This document shows, piece after piece, positions 6,335 to 11,869 of a DNA stretch of 31,471 nucleotides. Position numbers and translations under genes: made by a program. The notes beneath the pieces are model-generated. The model ran no database searches. It was given only the letters and a program-made list of their open reading frames with translations, and was not told where the DNA came from. Source of the stretch: a virus; the IMG/VR virus record IMGVR_UViG_3300025098_000181, positions 1 through 31,471 of that record. The stretch is one strand, 5' to 3'. How positions within the stretch are numbered: the first letter of the stretch is position 1; every line of letters begins with the position of its first letter.

Positions 6335-6386
6335 GAGGAAAATTATACAGCAATCTAGCTGTCTGTATACTCATAACTCCTCATCC
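6331..6386. promoter_or_regulatory. Nested dyad with overlapping opposed promoters
   Basis: An outer 9-bp perfect inverted repeat, GGATGAGGA (6331-6339) and TCCTCATCC (6378-6386), surrounds an inner 7-bp repeat, TATACAG (6344-6350) and CTGTATA (6363-6369). The inner arms double as promoter hexamers: leftward -35 TATACA (complement of 6364-6369) with -10 TATAAT (complement of 6342-6347); rightward -35 TATACA (6344-6349) with -10 TATACT (6366-6371). Both spacers are 16 bases. A dimeric repressor here could control both directions. Confidence 0.5.
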
Positions 6387-6471
6387 CACCTCAGTACGCC
6401 TAGTTGAGCCTAGTTAAATAGTGCTGTCGCAGGTGCAGCTGCTCACGAAAGCCGATTCATTCCTACGACCT

Positions 6472-6607
6472 TTAGAGGCGGGGACGAACAGTGGTTATGT
6501 TGCCAAGTAGTAAGGGCGCGGTTTGGCAGAGCCGTAAATTTTCTGCACTGATACTGTATGAATGATGGACTAGCTAGATACTTGTATAGGGCAACAACCG
6601 CCTCTAA
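6472..6607 (+). ncRNA. Structured 5' leader candidate (cis-regulatory RNA)
   Basis: A perfect 10-bp stem, TTAGAGGCGG (6472-6481) with CCGCCTCTAA (6598-6607), closes a 116-base element. Directly inside on the 3' side, one base away, GGCAACA (6590-6596) pairs with TGTTGCC (6498-6504). TGCCAA (6501-6506) can instead pair with TTGGCA (6533-6538), so two folds compete. The element ends about 30 bases before the ATG at 6640. It resembles a riboswitch-type or protein-binding leader, but I recognise no known class. Confidence 0.45.
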
Positions 6608-6639
6608 TGACCCCTATTGTCTAAAAAAAGGAGAAGGGT

Positions 6640-7044
6640 ATGAACGCAGTAAAGTCAGCAGATGATTACAAAATGCGCTGGAAGTGCATGGACAAAGGTT
6701 GCTACCTCGACAAGGTAGAGCCAAGGCTTTGGGACTTTCAGCACTGCTTTCCTAGGAATATGAGCATGGGCGACATAGACGGCATTGTCGAAATCAAAGG
6801 TAACTTCTTAGTCGTCGAGTGGAAAAGTGTCGGCGGTAAGCTAACGACAGGTCAGCACATCTTGCTTAAAAACCTAACCGCCATGAGTAGCAATATCATC
6901 GCCTATGTCTTGTATGGCAACTCACAGACAATGGACGTGTACGAAATGCGCCGTTACTTCTGTGGTCAGTGGGAGGACACGCCTACTAATCGCGACCAGG
7001 TGGAGCACCTTTTTAAGTGCTGGTCACGGATGGCGTCGCTATGA
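6640..7044 (+). CDS. PD-(D/E)XK nuclease-like protein (VRR-NUC-like)
   Basis: A 134-residue protein with the nuclease-like row GDIDG (44-48), EWK (60-62) and GQ (71-72). These match the D, ExK and Q motifs of PD-(D/E)XK enzymes of the VRR-NUC/Holliday-junction-nuclease type. The N-terminus contains several cysteines (C16, C21, C36). It starts at ATG 6640 behind AAGGAGAAGGG and opens the DNA-metabolism row. A role in resolving recombination or replication intermediates is likely from the fold and its neighbours. Substrate unknown. Confidence 0.65.
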   Translation: MNAVKSADDYKMRWKCMDKGCYLDKVEPRLWDFQHCFPRNMSMGDIDGIVEIKGNFLVVEWKSVGGKLTTGQHILLKNLTAMSSNIIAYVLYGNSQTMDVYEMRRYFCGQWEDTPTNRDQVEHLFKCWSRMASL

Positions 7045-7415
7045 TTTGCAAAGATGGCACAGACTGGCAACCAACAGATGAGCAACTACTAGGATGGCAA
7101 CACGCTTACCCTGACGTAGACGTATTTGCAGAGCTTAACGTCATGGCTGTGTGGTTAGACTCTAACGAGCCTAAGCGTAAGACTGAGCGGGGAATGCCCC
7201 GCTTTGTTAACTCTTGGCTTTCACGCGCAAATCAGAAAGGCGGGAGCCCCTTTGCACAGCAGGAGCAAGAACAGACGGGCAAAATACCGATGAAGCAGTG
7301 GACGCAGCTCGATGACCTGACCAACGATTTCTGTCAAAGCGAAGCATTTAGGCAGTCATGCCTTGAGAAGTACGGGCAGTACATGAGCTATGAAGGTGTG
7401 AGGGTGACGCGATGA
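7041..7415 (+). CDS. Replication-initiator-like protein (lambda O C-terminal/DnaT-type)
   Basis: A 124-residue protein from ATG 7041, which overlaps the previous stop (ATGA); a GTG at 7017 is less likely. The N-terminal half reads as the conserved block found at the end of many phage replication proteins: W.HAYPDVDV, then a Trp-Leu-Asp 'VWLDSNEPKRKTERGMPRF' segment and NSWLSRANQ. Here the block stands nearly alone, without a large DNA-binding domain, so it may be a helicase-loader or primosome adaptor rather than a full origin-binding initiator. Its neighbours are nuclease and recombination genes. Confidence 0.55.
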   Translation: MICKDGTDWQPTDEQLLGWQHAYPDVDVFAELNVMAVWLDSNEPKRKTERGMPRFVNSWLSRANQKGGSPFAQQEQEQTGKIPMKQWTQLDDLTNDFCQSEAFRQSCLEKYGQYMSYEGVRVTR

Positions 7416-7849
7416 TGGGTGAATTCTGGCTAATCAAAGACCCGATAGAAATCAAAGACCGCATGGAAGCCTTCAAGAAATTTCTTGAAACGGAATGGTG
7501 CTGGGAAAAACCTGTAGCGTGGCAAGTAAAGGAGTACAAGCCACGTCGCTCGCTTAGTCAAAACGACCTATTCCATGTGTGGGTCAGAGACATGACACGG
7601 CACTTTAAAAAGCGCGGCGGGTTCACGGGCACTGAGGACGAATTGAAGCTCATGCTGAAGTATAAATTCCTCGGCACTGAGGATGTAGAAGTCGGCAATA
7701 CGACGATACCCGCACAGGTACGCGGCACTTCGACGCTAGACAGGGGAGAAATGCTATACTTCATGCAACAAGTAGAGGCATGGTGTATCGACCTGGGGGT
7801 CAAACTCACACACCCTACCAATTCGGAGTACCGCAAACTCGGGGGATGA
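7412..7849 (+). CDS. ninB: NinB-like recombination mediator
   Basis: A 145-residue protein with the NinB/Orf hallmark RRSLSQNDLFHVW at residues 45-57 and a C-terminal region YRKLGG. In lambda, NinB (Orf) is an SSB-interacting ssDNA-binding mediator that helps load recombinases onto ssDNA. The length matches the family (about 140-150). Two tandem ATGs (7412, 7415) are possible; the first overlaps the previous stop by 4 bases. It sits among nuclease, SSB-like and NinG-like genes, the expected company. Confidence 0.75.
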   Translation: MMGEFWLIKDPIEIKDRMEAFKKFLETEWCWEKPVAWQVKEYKPRRSLSQNDLFHVWVRDMTRHFKKRGGFTGTEDELKLMLKYKFLGTEDVEVGNTTIPAQVRGTSTLDRGEMLYFMQQVEAWCIDLGVKLTHPTNSEYRKLGG

Positions 7850-7852
7850 GGC

Positions 7853-9010
7853 ATGAGCCTTGTGCAGTTTTGCAAGACCGAAAGGCAGAGAGAAGTTGTC
7901 AGCCGAGTAGAAGAAGGCAAGAGTCAGCGAGAAATAGCTGAAGAGCTGGGTTTAGGTCGTGGCACTGTAAGAGGGCACCTTGCGGCGGTTAGGGCAGTAG
8001 CCGCGAAGCAAGGGTATAGCCCCGAGCATGACTACACGCACCCAGTACCTGACGGCTTTACAGTCAGGGGTGTCTCGACGTACTACAACGACGAGGGCAA
8101 GCCTGTAGGCCAGTGGGTTAAGAGTCAAAGCGACAAAGAGCGGCAACTAGAGCTGTTAGTTGAGCGCATGGAAAACAGCCTCGAACTTGTTAAGCCGTTT
8201 AAGCCTACTAAGCCGCCAAAAAAATCAGACGACAGCTTGCTTTCACTTCTGACGATTACGGACTTTCACGTTGGTTCGGCATGTTGGGAAGCCGAGACGG
8301 GCGACAACTTTGATACTAAGATAGCCGCAGACATATTCCTTAACGCTATGCACGACATGCTTGCAGCCTGTCCTAACTCTAAAACAGGGATGCTAAACAT
8401 ACTAGGGGACTTCATCCACTTCGATGGCATTAACCTCCAACCAGTCACCAGCGGAAATTTTCACGTACTAGACGCTGATACGCGCTACACGAAGATTGTA
8501 GACGTAGCCATGTCGATAGTACGGGAAGCTGTCAAAATGATGCTCAAGCGATTTGAGCGCGTTGTGGTGGTGGTTGCAGAGGGTAACCATGACATTAGCT
8601 CTAGCGTCTGGCTACGCAAGTACATTAAGCACTTGTTTGAGAATAGCCGCGTAGAGGTCATCGACAACCCGTTTCCCTACTACGCTTATCTGCACGGCAA
8701 CTGTATGCTGGGCTTCCATCACGGTCACAAGATGAAGCTGGCCAACCTACACAAGCTATTCGCAAGCGAGCCACGATTCCGAGAAATGTGGGGCAAGGCG
8801 TCATCAGGTGTTTATATCCACATGGGTCATTATCACCATGAGCGAGTGATAGAGGACGGCGGAGCTATTGCCGAAATGCACCCGTCTCTCACTGGCAGGT
8901 CGTCATACGAGGCTCGTGGCGGCTGGATGTCACAGCGTGGCGCAAAGGTGATTACATACGATAAGCTAGAGGGCGAAGTACACCGCACTACCGTAAGGCC
9001 GCGCCTGTGA
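7853..9010 (+). CDS. HTH-calcineurin-like phosphoesterase
   Basis: A 385-residue two-domain protein. Residues ~5-50 form a LuxR/sigma-type helix-turn-helix (EGKSQREIAEELGLGRGTVR). Residues ~128-345 are a metallophosphoesterase with all metal motifs visible: DFH (137-139), GDFIH (185-189), GNHD (244-247), HHGH (289-292) and GHYH (325-328). The GDFIH form resembles Mre11 (GDLFH) more than generic phosphatases, which suggests a nuclease or nucleic-acid phosphatase, tethered to DNA by the HTH. Such fusions are common in phages but their substrate is not established. It follows ninB by 3 bases. Confidence 0.8.
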   Translation: MSLVQFCKTERQREVVSRVEEGKSQREIAEELGLGRGTVRGHLAAVRAVAAKQGYSPEHDYTHPVPDGFTVRGVSTYYNDEGKPVGQWVKSQSDKERQLELLVERMENSLELVKPFKPTKPPKKSDDSLLSLLTITDFHVGSACWEAETGDNFDTKIAADIFLNAMHDMLAACPNSKTGMLNILGDFIHFDGINLQPVTSGNFHVLDADTRYTKIVDVAMSIVREAVKMMLKRFERVVVVVAEGNHDISSSVWLRKYIKHLFENSRVEVIDNPFPYYAYLHGNCMLGFHHGHKMKLANLHKLFASEPRFREMWGKASSGVYIHMGHYHHERVIEDGGAIAEMHPSLTGRSSYEARGGWMSQRGAKVITYDKLEGEVHRTTVRPRL

Positions 9011-9252
9011 TTGAAAAAATGCCTATCCTCTCTATGCCACTACCTGACGGCGGGCAAGTGGTTTGCAGAGTCGATGCGATAACAGCGGCAACAACTAACA
9101 TGCGCAACAATGACATGACCGACGTTTACATTGAGGTCGCTTGCCCCGAGGGAATTACTATTGATGTCGATATTGACTCTTTTACAACGTCATGGCTTAC
9201 GGCGCTTCTCACTACTATTGACGACTGGCGACTCGACCGTGAAATGCACTGA
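9007..9252 (+). CDS. Hypothetical protein
   Basis: An 81-residue acidic protein starting at GTG 9007 (overlapping the phosphoesterase stop as GTGA); an internal ATG at 9019 is an alternative. It appears to be an alpha-beta fold with many Asp and Thr residues and no cysteine motif beyond single residues. It overlaps the following zinc-ribbon gene by about 14 bases. No family recognised. Confidence 0.6.
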   Translation: MIEKMPILSMPLPDGGQVVCRVDAITAATTNMRNNDMTDVYIEVACPEGITIDVDIDSFTTSWLTALLTTIDDWRLDREMH

Positions 9253-9415
9253 CTGCGGTAAGGGTATGCAGCCGCAATTCACTGGCGACAACGGCAAACT
9301 ACGAGGCTGGTTTTGCGAGTGTGGCAACTGGGAAAAGGCCATACTGCGCGAGCGTCAATTCACCAAAGAGACTTATTATGTCAATCAGCAGAACAAACGC
9401 AGACATAGCCTTTAG
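9239..9415 (+). CDS. Small zinc-ribbon protein
   Basis: A 58-residue ORF, most likely from GTG 9239. It has a CTDC knuckle near the N-terminus and CEC near residue 30, then a basic C-terminal tail (RERQFTKE...QNKRRHSL). Two Cys pairs with a glycine-rich turn between them fit a zinc ribbon, probably nucleic-acid binding. It overlaps its neighbours on both sides (14 bases upstream, 38 bases downstream), which is typical of the compact Nin-like region. A longer reading back to 9131 only reads the upstream gene in another frame. Confidence 0.6.
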   Translation: MKCTDCGKGMQPQFTGDNGKLRGWFCECGNWEKAILRERQFTKETYYVNQQNKRRHSL

Positions 9416-9761
9416 CAAGGCAGTACGAGCTAGAGATGGCGCTTGTCTTTACTGCGGTACTGACCAGTCATTAGAGTGCGCGCACATTTACGGTCGCAGA
9501 AACAAAATTGTCAGATGCTCTATGGATAATGCAGTGACACTTTGTCATTCTCATCACCGATATTTCACTGAAAACCCTTTGGCGTTTGCAGGCTGGCTCG
9601 AAATTACGCTAGGCGCAGGCCATCTGGAACTACTGACAGAAAAAATGCGTGGCAGGCTAAAAATGACTCAGGCTGTGCGCAACGAAATAGCCAAGCACTA
9701 CCGCGAAGAAGTGCGCAAGAAAGAGCGAAACCCTGACTACGTGATTGTTTCGTATAACTGA
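9378..9761 (+). CDS. NinG/HNH-like nuclease
   Basis: A 127-residue protein from ATG 9378; an upstream in-frame ATG at 9321 would lie inside the zinc-ribbon gene. It starts SRTNADIAFSKAVRARDG, then CLYC (23-26), CAH (34-36), and CHSHHRYFTENP (56-67). This is the cysteine/histidine layout of NinG/Rap-type and related HNH endonucleases, which cut branched recombination intermediates. The C-terminal part is a basic helical region. Its neighbours (NinB-like, PD-(D/E)XK, phosphoesterase) make it part of the recombination row. Confidence 0.7.
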   Translation: MSISRTNADIAFSKAVRARDGACLYCGTDQSLECAHIYGRRNKIVRCSMDNAVTLCHSHHRYFTENPLAFAGWLEITLGAGHLELLTEKMRGRLKMTQAVRNEIAKHYREEVRKKERNPDYVIVSYN

Positions 9762-9770
9762 TTGCTCGTA

Positions 9771-9785
9771 TGGTATAATATGCAC
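9771..9785 (+). promoter_or_regulatory. Extended -10 promoter, copy A of a repeated 15-base block
   Basis: TGGTATAATATGCAC: TG-n-TATAAT (-10 at 9774-9779) with no clear -35. The identical 15 bases occur at 11047-11061. Expected start about 9786. Confidence 0.6.
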
Positions 9786-9803
9786 ACAACAAGGGGATGT
9801 TGT
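9786..9803 (+). promoter_or_regulatory. 5'-terminal hairpin presenting a ribosome-binding site
   Basis: ACAACA (9786-9791) pairs with TGTTGT (9798-9803). The 6-base loop AGGGGA is the Shine-Dalgarno for ATG 9805. The hairpin would lie at the very 5' end of transcripts from the promoter just upstream. Confidence 0.45.
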
Positions 9804-9804
9804 T

Positions 9805-9993
9805 ATGTGTATACAAAGCCAGCGGCAGTATTTCGGCGAGCGTCACCACATCGTCGTAACTGACAAAATCACAGAGCTACTTAATCGACTAGGTAGAGAC
9901 AAGGGCATAGGCGAAGAGGAATACCTCAAGCGCCTTTCACGTCATCCGAACGAAGACCAATTTGTTGCAGAAATCGCTCGCCACTACGGGTGA
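9805..9993 (+). CDS. Hypothetical small protein
   Basis: A 62-residue protein from ATG 9805, 8 bases after AGGGG. An in-frame start at 9745 would lie upstream of the promoter, so 9805 is chosen. It is a charged helical protein (KITELLNRLGRDKGIGEEEYLKRL...). It has its own promoter and is followed by a hairpin, so it is a separate small transcription unit. No known family. A self-contained promoter suggests strong or differently timed expression. Confidence 0.6.
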   Translation: MCIQSQRQYFGERHHIVVTDKITELLNRLGRDKGIGEEEYLKRLSRHPNEDQFVAEIARHYG

Positions 9994-10030
9994 TTGAAAA
10001 CAACTGTGTCAGGCCTGAGTTGATTCACCC
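9988..10030 (+). terminator. Possible terminator hairpin after the 9805 gene
   Basis: GGGTGA (9988-9993) pairs with TCACCC (10025-10030), with an inner CAACT/AGTTG stem and a CAGGCCTG palindrome near the tip. TTTGCATTT follows, a weak U-tract. The left arm contains the stop codon. Confidence 0.4.
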
Positions 10031-10062
10031 TTTGCATTTAACAAAAAAAAGCAAAAAAGTGC

Positions 10063-10091
10063 TTGCAGCGGGCAAGTAGTGGGAGTAATGT
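10063..10091 (+). promoter_or_regulatory. Sigma-70-like promoter for the 10121 gene
   Basis: TTGCAG (-35, about 10063) and TAATGT (-10, about 10086) are 17 bases apart. The -35 lies inside a small dyad CTTGC/GCAAG, a possible regulator site. The 10121 gene follows with a strong GAGGAGAAGGG Shine-Dalgarno. Confidence 0.4.
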
Positions 10092-10120
10092 TACTTACAT
10101 AACCACTGAGGAGAAGGGAA

Positions 10121-10453
10121 ATGGCAACAAGAGCAACTTATCGTTTCAACACTGGTCACACTGCTTACCATCATTGGGACGGCTATCCGCAAGGTGCTGC
10201 GCAGTTACTGGCGAATGCGCTTGTCAAAGGTGGCGACCTGACTTTCCAAGCTTTTTTGAATGCTAACGATAAAGCAGAAGAAACAGAAAGCCACGACATA
10301 CACGGTGACACAGAGTACCGTTACAACATCTTGCGCAACAATGCAGGCGAATGGCGAGTCAAAGTGCTTGAGCGCATCGACTTTTCTGATAAATGGCGCA
10401 TAGCGTTTTATGGTTTAGCTACTGATTTTTTCAAACAATACGGGGCGCTATGA
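10121..10453 (+). CDS. Conserved hypothetical protein (ATRATYxF...WDGYPQGAA family)
   Basis: A 110-residue protein starting MATRATYRFN, followed by HHWDGYPQGAA and HGDTEYRYN. These motifs recur in small proteins of many phages and some bacteria, where no function is known. The conserved His/Asp/Tyr content might mean an enzyme, but no catalytic arrangement is evident. The start at 10121 is supported by GAGGAGAAGGG. It is separated by 1 base from the sigma-like gene. Confidence 0.7.
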   Translation: MATRATYRFNTGHTAYHHWDGYPQGAAQLLANALVKGGDLTFQAFLNANDKAEETESHDIHGDTEYRYNILRNNAGEWRVKVLERIDFSDKWRIAFYGLATDFFKQYGAL

Positions 10454-10454
10454 A

Positions 10455-10676
10455 ATGCGCAAATTTTCAGAGCAAATGACACTGACAGAGGTTGCCGCAG
10501 TTATGGGCATATCACGTCAGCGTGTAAAGCAAATCGAAACCGTAGCCTTAGAGAAGCTACGCAAGAATCCAAAAGTGAGGGGTTTGTATGAAGGAATTAT
10601 CAACGGACGCTTATGCAGTAATTCTAGTGGGCATGATTATATTGGTGTTCATTCTGGGGATAGTAGGGCGCAGTGA
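10455..10676 (+). CDS. Sigma-70 region 4-like mini protein
   Basis: A 73-residue protein whose residues ~8-48 form a sigma region 4 HTH: MTLTEVAAVMGIS, then RQRVKQIETVALEKLRKN, matching the 'TLEEVG..LGVTRERVRQIE..AL+KLR' block of primary sigma factors. Regions 1-3 are absent, so it cannot direct promoters alone. It more likely binds -35 DNA or the beta-flap of host polymerase as an anti- or co-sigma. The phage's promoters mostly lack a -35, which makes such a factor meaningful. Its last 89 bases overlap the next gene, so the tail after residue ~48 may be non-essential. Confidence 0.65.
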   Translation: MRKFSEQMTLTEVAAVMGISRQRVKQIETVALEKLRKNPKVRGLYEGIINGRLCSNSSGHDYIGVHSGDSRAQ

Positions 10677-10815
10677 TTACGACGATGCGGTAGCGCAACA
10701 GGACATTTACTGCGAATTTGTAGAGCTATGGGGGCAGACAAATGGTAGGGACGGACATCCTGACTTTAGAGGGATTTACGAAACGGCTTGCACAGATGAA
10801 CAGCGACGAGATTGA
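10588..10815 (+). CDS. Small single-TM protein
   Basis: A 75-residue protein from ATG 10588, preceded by GTGAGGGG as Shine-Dalgarno. A hydrophobic segment lies at residues ~9-27 (AVILVGMIILVFILGIVG). A soluble tail follows with paired cysteines (IYCEFVELW ... YETACTDEQRRD) and a GHPDFRG motif known from small phage proteins with a 'C...W....G.PDY' pattern. It probably sits in the inner membrane. It overlaps the sigma-like gene by 89 bases and the next gene by 74 bases. Function unknown; lysis or exclusion are possibilities. Confidence 0.65.
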   Translation: MKELSTDAYAVILVGMIILVFILGIVGRSDYDDAVAQQDIYCEFVELWGQTNGRDGHPDFRGIYETACTDEQRRD

Positions 10816-10963
10816 GGACACCATCATCGCAGTCAAAGCCGCACACGCTATGGCTAACCGACACAGGGAGGACATGGCTATATTATTTGACTACAGCATA
10901 GTGCCGCTCAAGGACAACGACGAGCCACCACTAGAGATAGTCAGGTACAAATTTCCAGCGTAG
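10742..10963 (+). CDS. Hypothetical protein
   Basis: A 73-residue protein from ATG 10742 (GGGGGC 7 bases upstream); an internal ATG at 10796 would remove the overlap with the TM gene and is a fair alternative. Helical, with an acidic C-terminal half (KDNDEPPLEIVRYKFPA). No motif recognised. Last gene before the strong terminator at 10973-10996. Confidence 0.55.
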   Translation: MVGTDILTLEGFTKRLAQMNSDEIEDTIIAVKAAHAMANRHREDMAILFDYSIVPLKDNDEPPLEIVRYKFPA

Positions 10964-10972
10964 AGACGCATT

Positions 10973-10996
10973 GCCCGCACTTAGCGGGCTTTTTTT
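10973..10996 (+). terminator. Strong intrinsic terminator
   Basis: GCCCGC (10973-10978), 5-base loop, GCGGGC (10984-10989), then seven T. It ends the early/middle row and separates it from the modification and packaging row. Confidence 0.85.
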
Positions 10997-11002
10997 ACCC
11001 CA

Positions 11003-11023
11003 AATAAATAGGCGTTATTTATT
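11003..11023. promoter_or_regulatory. AT-rich dyad upstream of the modification operon (operator candidate)
   Basis: AATAAATA (11003-11010) and TATTTATT (11016-11023), perfect 8-bp arms with a 5-base spacer, centred about 37 bases upstream of the -10 at 11050. It may be an activator or repressor site. Confidence 0.4.
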
Positions 11024-11046
11024 GTCCGCACGCTAATCGCATATAT

Positions 11047-11061
11047 TGGTATAATATGCAC
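11047..11061 (+). promoter_or_regulatory. Extended -10 promoter, copy B, for the modification/packaging operon
   Basis: TGGTATAATATGCAC, identical to 9771-9785; -10 at 11050-11055. Predicted start about 11062, right at the GGGGGAA preceding ATG 11075. No promoter-like break is obvious before the terminase genes, so it may drive the modification cassette and the packaging genes together. Confidence 0.6.
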
Positions 11062-11074
11062 GGGGGAACACTAT

Positions 11075-11275
11075 ATGTTGCAAACGGTAACTATAGATTG
11101 GCGGCCCGTAGTACAGGGCAGTATGCCAAGGAATGAAGGCACTTACCTCGTCGCATTTGACGACGGGGCAGTGGAGACATACCCCATGTCAGACCAAGAC
11201 ATCAAACGCGGAGAAGTAAGAGACGGGCAAACACATGGCCTCTATTGGGCCGAAGGCTTACCGTCACCTTTATAA
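11075..11275 (+). CDS. DUF551-like small protein
   Basis: A 66-residue protein with the short beta pattern 'W.P......MP.NEGTYLVAFDDG' near its start, like the small DUF551 phage domain. First gene of the operon carrying the DNA-modification cassette, 3 bases upstream of the ParB-like gene. GGGGGAA upstream gives a moderate ribosome-binding site. Function of the family unknown. Confidence 0.6.
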   Translation: MLQTVTIDWRPVVQGSMPRNEGTYLVAFDDGAVETYPMSDQDIKRGEVRDGQTHGLYWAEGLPSPL

Positions 11276-11278
11276 AAT

Positions 11279-11869
11279 ATGAATCTATCTATTGAATATT
11301 TCGATACGAAACAGTTAACCCCTTACGCCTTAAACTCGAGGACGCATAGTGAGCGTCAAGTTTCGCAAATAGCTGCGAGCATTGAAGAATTCGGGTTTAC
11401 CAATCCTGTTTTGGTTGATGAGCGAGGCGGTATTGTTGCAGGTCATGGGAGGGTGCTGGCGGCAAAAGCCCTGGGCTTGAATGAAGTGCCGGCCATTGTC
11501 CTCAAGAATCTCACGCCTTCACAAAAAAAAGCTTATGTAATCGCTGATAACAAGCTCGCATTGAATGCCGGTTGGAATGACGCAAACCTAAAACTCGAAA
11601 TCGAATCACTCGAGCTTGATGGGTTCAACGTCGATTTACTTGGGTTTGACGTAATTCCTGAGTTTGAGAAAGAAATTGATTATTCCATACTCGATGAAAC
11701 ACTCGATTCGCAAGTTGAAAAAATCGCCACGGATGTGAAGCGTGCGATACAGATTGAATTTGACGAAGCGGATTACGAAAGCGCGACACGGCTGATTAAA
11801 AAGTTACGCCAAGAGGGGCAGTATATCGGCGCTATTGTGCTCGATGCCTTAGCGGCTTTTGAACAATGA
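11279..11869 (+). CDS. ParB/sulfiredoxin-fold protein of the base-modification cassette
   Basis: A 196-residue protein. Residues ~1-100 are a ParB-N domain: LNSRTHSERQVSQIAASI (18-35), GFTNPVLVDE, GIVAGHGRVLAA (51-62, box GHGR), then YVIADNKLALNAGW. In phages this domain is usually fused to a DNA methyltransferase. Here the methyltransferase is missing and residues ~150-196 form a short separate C-terminal domain. The stop overlaps the glycosyltransferase start by 4 bases. It has little Shine-Dalgarno of its own and relies on coupling. It may position the modifying enzymes on DNA. Confidence 0.75.
   Translation: MNLSIEYFDTKQLTPYALNSRTHSERQVSQIAASIEEFGFTNPVLVDERGGIVAGHGRVLAAKALGLNEVPAIVLKNLTPSQKKAYVIADNKLALNAGWNDANLKLEIESLELDGFNVDLLGFDVIPEFEKEIDYSILDETLDSQVEKIATDVKRAIQIEFDEADYESATRLIKKLRQEGQYIGAIVLDALAAFEQ

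Larger units (their letters stand above)
6251..6639. other. 389-base non-coding region
   Basis: Largest gap in the genome. From left to right it holds the leftward terminator and small-RNA region (6249-6334), the dyad with opposed promoters (6331-6386), a tandem 10-base near-repeat GCCTAGTTGA/GCCTAGTTAA around 6398-6417, and a structured leader (6472-6607). The ribosome-binding site of the 6640 gene follows (AAAGGAGAAGGG). No tRNA cloverleaf and no convincing ORF was found in it. It could also contain the replication origin; I see no iteron array to prove that. Confidence 0.6.

Noticed and set aside
6138-6407. 89-residue plus-strand ORF across the non-coding region
   Set aside because: It reads the zinc-ribbon gene in another frame and then crosses the terminator and dyad; basic, motif-free, no ribosome-binding site.
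6390-6640. tRNA or tmRNA gene
   Set aside because: GTTCGTCCCCGCC on the minus strand recalls a T-arm, but no 5-bp T-stem, anticodon arm or acceptor stem of proper length can be drawn.
7017-7040. GTG start for the replication-initiator-like gene
   Set aside because: ATG 7041 overlaps the previous stop (ATGA) and begins just before the conserved block.
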